Positions 22,601 to 33,945 of a stretch of DNA of 64,000 bases are shown here, one piece after another. Every line of letters begins with the position of its first letter. Within the stretch, counting starts at the first letter, position 1. Both the position numbers and the translations under genes were made by a program. Origin of the DNA: Symsagittifera roscoffensis (Eukaryota > Xenacoelomorpha > Acoela > Convolutidae); contig NC_087062.1 of NCBI RefSeq assembly GCF_963678635.1, positions 9,470,670-9,534,669 on the forward strand, given 5' to 3'. The notes under the pieces are model-generated. The model made no database searches. It was not told the DNA's origin and worked only from the letters and a program-made list of their open reading frames with translations.

Positions 22601-25600
22601 AAGATTCTAGTTCTATCCCACTGATTTCCTCCAAACCCTTCCCACGTGGCCAGTCTGCGTAAGGTTGCACTTCAACCCAGACATGATTACAGTTATACCC
22701 CACCGATTTCATCCAACCCGTTCTCTCGTGGCAAGTCAGCGTAAGATCCCTTATCAACGTAGACATGAGTCTAATTCAACCCCACCGAGTTTCTCCCTCA
22801 GGTGGGGCCTGTCAGCATAAGATGACACTTCAACCTAGACATGATACTATTCCTAACCTACAGAGTTCCTGCAACCACTCCCTTCATGGCCAGTCAGCTT
22901 AAGATCACATATCAACTTAGACATGATTCTAGTTCTACCCCAGCGAGTTCTTCCAGCACCTTCCAGCATCGCCAGTAAGCATAACATCACAGTTCAACCT
23001 AGACCTGGTTCCGTTTTTACCCCTCCGAGTTCTTCCAACCCCATCCCGCTTAGCCAGTCAGCGTAAGATTGCATTTCAACGTAGACATTATTCTAGTTCT
23101 ACCCCACTCAGTTCCTCCAAACCCTTCACGCATGGCCAGTCAGCATAAGATAACATTTCAACCTCGACATGGTTACAGGTCTACCTCAATGAGTTCGTCC
23201 TACCCCTTTCGGAGTGGCCAGTCACTTTAGGATCGCTTATCAAACAGAAATGATTCTGGTTATACCCAACCGAGTCCCTCCAACCCCTTTGATCGTGGAC
23301 GGTTAACGTATGATCAGATTTCAACCCAGACATGCTAATACCAGGTTCAGCGTAAGATCACATATCAAACTATTCATTTTACAAACTCTGCCCAACCCAG
23401 TTCCTCCAACACCTCCCAGCATGGCCAGTCAGCGTAAGATCACATATCAACATAGGTATGTTTCTTGTTCTACCCCACCGGGCTCTTCCAACCCCATCCG
23501 GCGTGACCATTCAGAATAAAATATCATTTCAACCTAGACATGATTCCAGTTCTACCCAACCGAGTTCTTCGAACGCCTTCCCGCATGGCCAGTCAACATA
23601 AGATCACATTTCAACCTAGACATGGTTGCAAGTCTACCTCAATGAGTTCGTCCTACGCCTTCCGGCGTGGCCAGTCAGTTTAAGATCGCATATCAAATAG
23701 AAATGATTCTGGATATACCCAACCGAGCCCCTCCAACCCCTTTGATCGTGGACGGTTAACGAATGATCAGATTTTAACCCAGACATGTTAATACCAGGAT
23801 TCTACCGATTTCAACTCATACTTGCGTGGTGGGTCAGCGTAAGATCACATATCAAAAATACATGATACTAACTCTACCCAACCCAGCTCCTCCAACACCT
23901 CCCAGCATGGACAGTCCAGTCAGCGTAAGATCACATATCAACATAGGCATGTTTCTTGTTCTATTCCACCGGGCTCTTCCAACCCCATCCGACGTGGCCA
24001 TTCAGATTAAAATATCATTTCATACAAGACATGATTCCAGTTCTACCCAACCGAGTTCCTCCAAACCCTTTCCGCATAGCCGGTCAGCGTAAGATCGCAT
24101 TTCAAACTAGTCATGATTCTTGTTCTACCTCACCGGGCTCCTCCAACATTTTCGGACGTGACCGGTCAGAATAAGATAAAGTTTCAACCTAGACATGATT
24201 CCAGTTCTACCCAACCGAGATCCTCCAACGCCTTCCCGCATGGCCAGTTAGCATAAGATCACATTTTTATCTAGACATGATTCCAGTTCTAACCCTCCGA
24301 GTTGCTCTTACGCCTTCCCGCATGGCCAGTCAGTGCAACATCACATTTCGTCATTGACATGATTCTAGTTTTTGTCCGACGAGTTCCTCCATCACTTTCC
24401 AGCATGGCCAGTCAGCATAACATCACAATTCAACCTAGACATGGTTCAATTTTTACCCCTTCGATTTCCCCCAACCCCTTCCCGCATAGCCAGTCAGCGT
24501 AAGATCGCATTTCAAAACAGACAGGATTCTAGTTCTACCCCACTGAGTTTCTCCAAACCCTTCACGCATGGCCAGTCAGCGAAGATCACATTTGAACCTA
24601 GACATGGTTGCAGGTCTACCTCAATGAGTTCGTCCTACCCCATCCGGCGTGGCCAGTCAGTTTAAGATCACATATCAAATAGAAATGATTCTAGTTATAC
24701 CCAACCGAGTCCCTCCAGCCCCTTCGATCGTGGTTGTTTAGCGTATCATCAGATTTCAACCCAGACATGATACTACCAGTACCCTACCGATTTCTTTCAA
24801 CCCCTACCTGCGTGGCCTGTCAGCGTAAGATCACATATCAAACTACACATGATACTAACCCTACCTAACCGAGTTCCTCTAACACGTCCCAGCATGGACA
24901 GTCCAGTCAGCGTAAGATCACATATCAACGTAGACATGATTTTTGTTCTATTCCACCGGGCACCTCGATCCCCTTCCGACGTGGCCAGTCAGAACAAAAC
25001 AACATTTCAACCTAGACATAATTCCAGTTCTACTCCACCGAGTTCCTCCAACGCCTTCCCGCATAGCCAGTCAGCGTTAGACCGCATTTCAAAATAGACA
25101 TCATTCTTGTTCTACCTCACCGAGCTCCTCCAAAATTTTCGGACATGACCAGTCAGCCTAAGATTGCACTTCAACCTACACATCATTCCAGTTATAGCCC
25201 ACCGAGTTCCTCCAACCCCGTACCGCATGGCCAGTCAGCGAAAGATCACATATCAACGTAGATATGATTCTAGCTCTACCCCACTGAGTTCCTCCAACCT
25301 CTTCCACGTGGCCAGTCAGAATAATAAAACTTCAGCTTAGACATGATTCTAGTTATACCACCAACGAGTCCCTCCAACCCCTTCCATCGTGGACAGTCAG
25401 CGTACGATCAGATTTCAACCTTGACATGATACTAACAGTGCCCTACCGAGTTCCTTCACCCCCCCCCCAGCATGGCCAGTCAGAATAGGATAAAATTCCA
25501 ACGTAGACATAATTCTAGTTCTACCCCACCGAGCACCTCAGACCTCTCTCCGCGTGGCCAGTTAGTGTAAGATCACTTTTCTATCTAAAAAAGATTCTTG
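16696..25600 (+). repeat. Exon-derived satellite, main block (about 108 units of 82 bp)
   Basis: Units carry CTACCCCACCGAGTTCCTCC, then AACCCCTTCCCGCATGGCC, then AGTCAGCGTAAGATCGCA, then a TTTCAACCTAGACATGATTC tail before the next CCAGTT. An ideal unit is 48 nt of exon-like sequence plus 34 nt of intron-like sequence. From 16.7 to about 21 kb units form higher-order blocks; for example a similar four-unit block recurs at about 17221 and 17541, and another pair at about 19400 and 19890. Some units carry a 12-base GACATCGAGATC-type insertion. From about 21.2 kb units are more diverged, with an ATCACATATCAAC variant. Many units keep GTAAG; others have lost GT (CAGCTTAAG, CAGCATAT). Open frames in this block are by-products of the periodicity. 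Confidence 0.95.
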
Positions 25601-25692
25601 ACGCATCTTGAGTCTTTTTAGGAGTTTTGTTTTATCGGAATTATGGTTGAAGGGATGGGCAAGTCATAGCTGCAGCCATTTTTCTGGATCAG

Positions 25693-26240
25693 ACTTATTG
25701 TTCCGACTTTCGATACGAAAGTAACGGAATATTTGTGCTCGGGGTGGGTTTTTTTTTCTTCAGACAAATTTCGACTTTTTAACTAGCCATTTTTGACGGA
25801 ATTTTTTTTATCATTCAAAAGGTATTGTTGTCTTGAGCTTAAATTTGAAAAGATATTTCACCTGTGATCATTTTTCGTAAAGCTATGAGGGTTTAAAGAT
25901 TGCCATTTTGGCCATTTTGACCAATTTGGGACAATTAACGCGCGATCTAATTCGCGCTATTAACGCGTAAGCGGAGGTTTAATCCGTCTTATAAATCGTT
26001 CCAAATTGGTTGAACGAAGCTTATTTGTCATAATTGATTTGTTACAAGGTATGAAATCTATCTTTTTGTACTTTATATGGCGTGTGGGGGGATGATTTTC
26101 ATAAATAATTTCAAATTTTAGAAAAAAAAATTTCATTTTTTTATTTCATTTAATTTTTTAAATGTTATTACTGCTGCTCCAAAAACCTTAAAAGGCAGTC
26201 GGAACATTCAGGGCTTCGCCCTGATACGAGCAGTCTTGTT
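25693..26240 (+). mobile_element. Helentron-like non-autonomous element, copy B (full length)
   Basis: It starts ACTTATTGTTCCGAC with an overlapping hairpin ACTTTCG-ATA-CGAAAGT. It ends GCAGTCGGAACATT, then hairpin CAGGGC-TTC-GCCCTG (26209-26223), then ATACGAGCAGTCTTGTT. GTTCCGAC and GTCGGAAC are inverted subterminal motifs. No ORF. Copies A and C match along their whole shared length. The combination of subterminal inverted repeats, a hairpin near the 3' end and TT borders is like Helentron-associated elements; no Rep/helicase is present. Confidence 0.75.
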
Positions 26241-27267
26241 TGTTTTTTATTTATCCTCACAGCTTTCGTTTAAGTCTATTAACATGTTATTATTTTAAGA
26301 ACAACCCGTAAAAAGTACTAAAAATTTTTCCGAATTTAGCTCATTTCTTTTAATCTACTAATCTCAAATATATATTTGCAAGCAAAAATTAGTTATTCGT
26401 GTGCATAAGGTAGTCAGTAATACAGAAAAATTTGATGATTTTCCTTTTCTCTTGATATTTGTTATTTGTTCGTTTTCAAAACATGCTCAAAAAACCTATT
26501 TCTTTCGTATTGCAAACTTTTGTATGCTTTCGGCAGTGCATGACTAATTGAATTCTGAAGTTCAAAAAGCTGCATCTTTGAAAATGTCTGCCAAAACTTA
26601 TAAGTTTGCTACTTTCCTTATATTTTATGTGTAGGATTCAGGTCGTTTTCACTGCATTGTACATACAAGATCTGTACGGAAACATTTGGTGACTCTACTT
26701 TTGCGCTACCAGAGTCGTTGTCACTTGTGTTTTGGAAGACACTAAACTTAATTTTTTTTGGTGCACGGAAAAATGCTACTCATACGGTATTCATATATGA
26801 AAAATCACTAATCATCGACCTTTCATACAATTTTCTGTGCTGTAATTGCATGAAAAATTTATGATTAACATTTTTCCATTTATGAAAGTTGTATGGCTAA
26901 CATTTGGCAAACCCACGGTTCTAGACAACATGTGAAGAATTAAAACTAATGGTATTTGAGATGATAACCGATGCATGTCGATCAATTTGGGATTTTTTTT
27001 TCTTTTTTCAAATCTCAGACAAAGTTTAAATACAATGTTCTTTTAGAGACGTTATACGGCGTTTTCCTCATTTGACCTTTTTAATTGTTCATACTTTCGA
27101 CGGCTAGTTAAATTATCTGAAGAGAAAACGCCTCGCCAAGACAGTTCTTAGCCTTTTTTTTGAAAAACCTGTTCAGCTGGCCAAACTGATTAAAACTCCT
27201 CCAGACACGCTATGTAAAAAACACAGTGATGCATTTGCCGTCTAGTAACTTATGTTGAAAAACATTA
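26241..27267. other. Intron 6, spacer between repeats
   Basis: AT-rich intronic DNA holding one small inverted-repeat element (26767-26877). No gene seen. Confidence 0.5.
26767..26877. mobile_element. MITE-like element with GGAAAAATGCTA inverted ends, copy 1
   Basis: The left end GGAAAAATGCTACTCATA and the right end ATGATTAACATTTTTCC are imperfect inverted repeats. The interior shares TCATATATGAAAA and TTGCATGAAA with the copy at 52609-52740. About 111 bp, no coding capacity. Confidence 0.6.
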
Positions 27268-27271
27268 CAAC

Positions 27272-27681
27272 TGAGTTAGGGTCGAGGTGTAACTCATAGA
27301 GTAATTTCGGATAGGGTACACCGTCTGCTCGTCACGCTATCATATTTTCGGCCGGATGGATTCGTGCAACTTCTTAGTCTAATACCGATCCTAATCTTAC
27401 TCTTATATCTTCTAGTCTCAGGGTGTTTAACTAGTCTCTGCTAGGCTCAATAGATCTAGAGTATACTGGCTTTTTGCAATTGCTTTAAGGTCTCTTGGAG
27501 AGGTAACCAATTTCTAAGTTAAATTCAAATCTCTCTGGTGCTGAAATTACAAGTAATTTCAGCACTTACAAATAAGTGGGTTGTTAGTTAGATGGATCAT
27601 GATTGGTTAATATTAAATATTTTATAGAGATAAAATATCCAATTTATAACCAATATTAAAAATAGTTTTTATCTGGTTCCA
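27272..27681 (-). repeat. 3' LTR of the giant element
   Basis: 410 bp. It differs from the LTR at 46208-46617 at about 20 positions by eye with no length change (about 5 percent). Confidence 0.95.
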
Positions 27682-29530
27682 CCCATCAGGGGCTTACAGA
27701 GTTTTTTTTAATCTTGTATCTTCTATCTGTAATGAAGGATGGAGGATGACCGTTGGTATTTGGCGAGCATCATTTCTTGTTTCGTTCTTGGAGAAGAAAG
27801 CTCCAGGAAGCTGGAGTCGTCGATATGAAGTTGTTAGCTATCGTTTGACAAAGACTGTGACCGCCCACGAAATCAATCTGATTTCAAGATGGTTTGTTAT
27901 GATCGTCTGTTCAGGATTGGTTGTGGAGAACTGTATTTCGATCTGGATTGTGAATGGCGTGAATCTCGAGTTTGGAGGGAATGCCTTGTAGCTCGGATCT
28001 GTACGTATACTTGAACCTCGAGGTGGTCATTGGTCTGATTCAATGAAGTCCTTTTCTGCGAAGTCAAGTCCTACTCTAAATCCTTTTTGAGTCGTGATTG
28101 TGGGCGGCATGTCGGTTGTGTTTAGCCATTCTGTAAGTTGAGTGTGATGGGGTCGTCTATTCTTTGTATGCTCGTCTTTGTGGTTGTGTGTAATCTATAT
28201 GCTTTATATTATGATTTACGTTTTATAAATTTTTGTTAATTCAATTTTTTAATTATGATTTTGGTTAATTGTATTCGCAAAAGCGTTTTAATTTTAGTTC
28301 AGTTATTTTTAAGAGTTACTCACCGTTGAGTGCTTCTTGTCAAAAATAAAGTGTGGTCACAATGCGTGGATGTAGCACGGTGGGTTAGGCCGGCTATAGA
28401 GCATGCTCAGGACGTCCTCTCTGGTGGGTTAGGCCAGGAGTGGGAGTATGATTTCGTGGTGGTTTTTTAAGGGGTCCTGTTGTGTGCTAACGTTTTGTGT
28501 TATTTTATTTCTGGTTTTTCTTTTGTTTCTTTGGTTGTGTTCTTTTCTCGAAAATCAAATAGTTTTTGGTTTGGGTTTGTCTTGCGACTTTTTGGTGTTT
28601 TATTCGTTCTTTTTTAGACTTGGTAATAGTCTTCAAAAGAATAAATTATCCAGTTTTCAAGCTGGTTTAATCCGGTTTGGGTACCATATGTGTTCTTTTC
28701 TTAGTCATGCCGTTAGTTTGTGGTTGATGGTGTTTAGTAAGCTGCGTTGGTTAGTTTGGATATTATATAATTCTATTCCAACCGGGTTAAAGAAAAGTTG
28801 GGAACTTGTTATCGCTTGTTTGAGTTGTTGTTAGTGAAAACTTGAAACTTGAATTCATTGTTTTAAACAATTCTTCGTGGGCGAGTTGTGCGATTGTGGA
28901 TAGACTTTTGTGCGGGTGAACAGAATATGTATAAAAGGTTAGTACTGCTTTCCTTCTGTATAAATATACTAGTTTTATGATTAAGTTTTACTGCTTTGTG
29001 GGGCTCTAAAATTATAAATTGATTATCATCGTATTTAATTTTACTACATTTAGGGAAATCATTTAGAGATGAATTTACTACTTTGAATTGATTTTTACTG
29101 CATCATTCAGTGCTGTAGGCTCAATAGAGTTTATTATGAAAAAAAGAGTTTGTATTTTTATTTGTTTTTGCTTGTTTGTAGGCGATCGTGGTGTGAAGAC
29201 TAAAGAAAATGTAAATTACATAAAAAGATTGGTTAGTTTCTATTTTAAATTAGTTAGTTTTAAAATTATTAAAGTCATAGTTACCTTAGTCGTCGGGAAA
29301 AAAGCTCTGATGGAAAACATCGTGAATAGCATCTGATGTGGTTAGTAATTTTGCTAGTATGCGTATGATGTTTTTAGTTTGGAGTAGTGGCCAAATCAAT
29401 TGAAGTGTTTTTATGGTTTTTAGTTCTTCGTTGCCTACTGCAAAATCGTGAGGTGTGTTCTGAATTAGATTGTAAATTCTGTGATTGTATTTAGTGTTGG
29501 GATGAATTCTAAAATGGGTACTTCTTTAGG
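27682..29530 (-). other. 3' noncoding region of the giant element
   Basis: Between the last ORF and the 3' LTR. It contains two GGTGGGTTAGGCC blocks (about 28379 and 28426 on the + strand) and a block around 28640-28800 with TTATCCAG, CTGGTTTAATCCGGTTTGG, GCTGCGTTGG and CAACCGGGTTAA. All have counterparts at 48850-49260 in the truncated relative. The open frames at 27746-27991 and 28448-28834 are on the opposite strand and look incidental. Confidence 0.65.
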
Positions 29531-31086
29531 TTAAATATATTCATGCGGGACGATTAGGGGTCGGAATTCTTCTTCGTTGAAGGTCTTGGCGAGGGGACAA
29601 AATATATACATCTGAGTGATTGGGTCATATTTCCGGAGGATGCCTTGAATGTTAGTATTTTTAATGCAATACGTGAAGTTTAGAAAAAACGATGAGGTGT
29701 ATTTGGAATTGATGAATTGAAATCTGTAGTGGGGTTGTCGTGATGTTGTGTGTAAATGAAAATGATTCTGGATGAAACGATAATAAGTATAGGTGTGTGT
29801 TTGCATAGCTCTCAACATGATGTCGTGTGAGCAAAGCAAATCACGTTCTTTTGGTGTGAGAAAGTGAAAGGTTAGTGAAAATGTTCGAAATGTTTAGTGA
29901 AATGATTCGTATGCTGGAATATCTGATAATGCTTCTGAAATAATGTGATCATGCTTTTTCTCTAGTATGTTAAGTGTGAACAAGAAGGATGTTTAAATGA
30001 AGAAATTTTCTCTTAATTGTGGGTTTGCAAATTGATCGTCGTCAAGAAATTGATCTGGATTAGATCTGATGATGTTATGATCATAATATTCAAATAAAAA
30101 GTCGTTAGCGTGGGGTGCAGTGAATGTTTTTAGTAATTTTTTATATCCTACGTATGTAAATTGTCGGGGTGTTAGTGACGTGGTTAGACTAAACAGTTCG
30201 TTCTCATTTCTCTCAATATGTTTTGTGGTGCTAAGGAGTGGTAGCGTAAGGGAATAGTAAAATTGTAATAAGCTGTCCAATGAAGTGTGGGTATTAACAC
30301 ATGTTCATCTACAAAATGATGTGGTTCAGAGTTAGGGTCGGATTGATTTAATGTATATTGGGGAAACAAAAGTAGGGTTATTTGAAGGTAATTTGTAGTA
30401 TTGATGTGGTCTGGATGGTCAACGTATTCTCGGGCAGTTCCGGGTTTGGATGGGAACGGGTGATTTGGGAATTTACGTTTAAAAGTTCTATAAGCACGGT
30501 TAGTACTAGTGGATGTTTCAGTTGATGTGGATGATTGAGCTAATGATGGGGTATAATCTGAAATTGGTGTAGGTGTTGGTGGATTTGATGATGTTATTGT
30601 TGATGATAGTTGGTGAATGGTGAGAGTGTGGGGAGATAGTAACTGTTGTTGGAGTGTTATAAAATAATCTAATTCTTCAGAAATTTGGATATTATCTGGG
30701 GAATTGTTGGTTGAGCGTTCGTAATTAAATGGGGAGTAGGTTGGGGTTACTTGAGAAGGAGTGTAGGGAGATGTACATTGGCTTTGGGGTTGAATAGGTC
30801 GGAAGGGGGGTTTTGAGAAGGTTGAGGAGTTGGTCTGGGTATGAGTAGAAGGGGATGGTTCGGAATCTTCGAATTCATCGGGAGTTTCTATATCGGAGTT
30901 ATTGAATTGTGATATTGTCTGAAAAATTGTGATATCTGACTTAGTATCAGAATTCATGCCTGATGAGGTATTAGTTTGTGGTGAATCAGGTGGCGGGAAA
31001 GCAAAAAGTGGGATAAAAGGGAGTGGATTTTGGAGGTTGGCGGGGTGGGAGTTTGATCGATGGAGTGATCCAATTTGTCCGCTCAT
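29531..31086 (-). pseudogene. ORF-Y: unknown protein downstream of env, about 510 residues
   Basis: It starts at 31086 with MSGQIGSLHRSNSHP and ends at 29531 with IVPHEYI. The first half is Pro/Ser/Thr-rich and probably disordered, with an acidic patch (ETPDEFEDSEPSPS). The second half looks folded: FVDEHVLIPTLHW near 30320, NELFSLTTSL near 30190, FHFLTPKERDLL near 29850 and NFTYCIKNTNIQGILRKYD near 29670. Frameshifts near 30230 and 29990-29840 break it. The relative at 49985-51514 has the same start, order and end. I recognise no domain. The start lies about 170 nt after the env stop. Confidence 0.75.
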
Positions 31087-31253
31087 CGTGGGTTGAAAAA
31101 ATGATTATTTTGAGATTGAAAAGTGGTGGTATGGGGCTGTTCAATGATTTGTTCATATGTATCATCAATTTGAGGGTGTTGTGTTACTAGATGTTGAATG
31201 GGGCTCTGTATGTGGCTGGGTCTTAAGTTTGGAGGGTTTGTGATTGATAAATT

Positions 31254-33727
31254 TCTAAAATTTCGTGAGACTAAATGATGATGGATGGTTATGATGTAGA
31301 TTTGTTAAATGTGGTGCTTTTGGTAATGCATTTGTATTATTGTTTGATTCGTCGTATGTCTTCAAGTTTGTTGATAGTTTTGTATCGTATTCTTTGATTT
31401 GTGCATCTAAGAGGATTTTATTAATTGATGATGAAAATATTCCAAAAAATCCTGCAAATAATATGCGTGCTACGCTTGCTTGTCGGTTTACTAGTGTATG
31501 TAGTGCGCATGTGTTATAGATTTTTTTAGTAATGAGAAAAGAAATCCAATAAAATTAAACATAGCGTATAAGATAGTCAATCTTTCTAAGATGTAATATG
31601 GCCATCCTAGAAAGGCAAAATTTTCGTTTTTGAGATTTACAAAACTAAAAATATTGATTGGTGATATATCTTAAGGTTGATATTTTCCCCGTTTTATTAA
31701 ATGTAATTTTTTATATCCTTAAAATATCCGCTGTAATCTTGTGCGTAAATATCTGAAAATCTTGCTGTTTCTGCAAGTTTTCGTAAGTTTTGATCTATTG
31801 ACTGTCGTTGTATTGTCTCCGTTTTTGTAAATAGTTCTTGAAAATGTTGTGTGCAAATGTGGTGTTGTATGTCTGACTTAGAATAGATACCTATCGATTG
31901 TAAATCGATGTTTGGATTGCGGGCTATATCTCTAATGCTTTCGGGTGAAAACTTTTTTAGTGGTGGCATTAATGTTGGGTATGGTGTAAGTAGATAGTAT
32001 TTATCTTCATCGGAATTTAATTGTACAACGTTGTGGCTCTTTTCTGATCCACATGGTACTGCTGTATCCCAAAAATATGTTCGTCTTGAGAGTGTATCAA
32101 CAAAATATACTTAAATTTTGTAGAAAATGGGGATTTTTTGTAACATCGTTTATCTTCAAAAACGTATAAAGGTGATACTTTTTTGGTACAAGTGTAATCC
32201 CATAAGATGTTTCCTTCATAATCAATGAAATTTTATCAATTTCTGGATAACAAATATCCTGCATATGGTATTTTTAGAACTGCTAGTGCTAGTGACTGTA
32301 GAATTTGTGTTCTTTCAAGTTCACATAATTGGTGTAGTGTTTCTAACTCTGAGAGCGACATTTCTTGAAAAGTTCTGCTTATTGTGTAGTCTAGTTTCAT
32401 ATCGAAATGTATATCATAATGAATTGCGCCAAAATATGTGCTGTTTATAATGATAGTTCTTGTAACCGTGTACCATTTGCGTCTTGTGGTTTTAATTTTC
32501 CACCTATTCATCCTATGTTTTTCTGAAATTTCACTGAAACATAAGGGTTTCCGTCGGTAAAAGAGTAAGATGTGGCCAAGGGGTTTACAATCAGATGTCC
32601 TGTATTCATGTCAAAACCATGTTCGTATTTGACAAGGATTTCTGAATACTGTGTTTTTTAAATTTTTTTTTTATATTTACATGCAAGTTCTGTTTCTGGG
32701 TATATTTGAAATCGTGTTAGTTTATTTTTTATATTGTGGAGGTTTCTAAATTTATTGTTATTATTTCTAATTTGATCGGATTTTACTTCTTCAAATGGAA
32801 TTGATTCAATAAAATATTGAAATTTAATATTGAAATTGATTTTTGCTGAAATTTAATCATTCTAGCGTGTATTTTTGCTACTTGGAAAACTGTGCAGCTT
32901 TCTTCGGGAAACCATACTATGGTTGCTTGTGTTCGTGTTGTAGGATCGCAATATCCTTGGTCATTCTTGCAAGGGAGTCGAATGCCTTGGTAAAGAATTG
33001 TGTCGCCTTTTAAATCTCGTGTAAGTTGTACTTTTTCGAGTTGTATTTTCCAGTCAAAAAACATTATTTCTTGATATACTTTTTTTTGTGTCTGCTTTGC
33101 AATTTGAGGTATTAATTATTCCTATATGTGGTATCCAATATTTATCATGTAGGTCGTATATTAATCTTCCGTGTGTTCCATGAAAGGGGAAATTTTTGTC
33201 TAGTCTTATATGAACTTGGTGTTTTTCAAGTTCTGCTTGATGTGCTATAAGTCTGGGAAAACTTGAAAATTTACAAGTTTTCTGTTTGTGCCTACGTTTT
33301 GTGTTAAGTTTAGTCGCTTTAGCTCGTTTTTACAGTCTTGAGGGCTAAGATGTAGTAATCTTTCTATATTGCTTTGAAAGAAAGATTCGTGGTCTAATCG
33401 GTTTTTATTTCCGCTTGAAACTTGTGAGCAATGTACTTTCTTTTCGGAAAATGTTGCTGTAAATTTGTATCCTGTTAATGTTGTTGATCGGGCTTTTGAG
33501 TATAATGTGGCTACTATATTTGTTGTTTCTATAGCTTGTGGTTCGGATTCACATTGTGTGACTGGATTTATAGCATATTTGTGTAGCGTTTTTTGTTCGT
33601 TTTCTTCACAATCATAGTGTGTTACTAATAGATCTTGGGGTCCTGTGCGAGGAGAAGGATTTGTGTTTTGGTCGGAAATTATTAGAAAAAAGATGTGTTG
33701 AAACGTTAATATTTTTAAAATATACAT
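31254..33727 (-). pseudogene. env: Envelope-like glycoprotein ORF (broken)
   Basis: It starts with a hydrophobic leader (MYILKILTFQHIFFLIIS) at 33727. The ectodomain-like part has spaced Cys residues (HYDCEEN, VTQCESEP, KVHCSQVS, QDCKNE, RLPCKNDQGYCD, ESCTVFQVA). Near the C-terminus are ERLTILYAMF, a hydrophobic membrane segment around 31560-31600, and a cytoplasmic tail containing VNRQASVARILFAGFF. At least four stops or frameshifts separate the open pieces (33245-33727, 32783-33064, 32236-32511, 31697-31969, then to the stop at about 31254). The Cys pattern suggests a captured viral glycoprotein, possibly a class III-like type; that is tentative. Confidence 0.75.
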
Positions 33728-33945
33728 GTGTATGACAATCCTGAGTATGGGTTATAAAATGTGATGTAACCAATTGTGTTTTTGGTATATCTGTCGTATT
33801 TATATATTACTTCAGTTGTTATAAACGGTGGTGGTAGCGATTGAGCTGTTATATTTGGTGGACTTAGGGGGAAGGGGTGCTGAACAATTTTACTAAGCCT
33901 GACTGTGATTTCAAAATTTAATTGGAGACTATTTTAATGAAGTAT

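Noticed and set aside
16696-25600. CRISPR-like array
   Set aside because: Units are contiguous and diverge along their whole length, with no constant repeat and unique spacer division, and the host is a eukaryote.
28448-28834. Plus-strand 128-codon ORF in the 3' noncoding region of the giant element
   Set aside because: Looks like a membrane protein only because the strand is T/G-rich; the corresponding frame is not conserved in the truncated relative.
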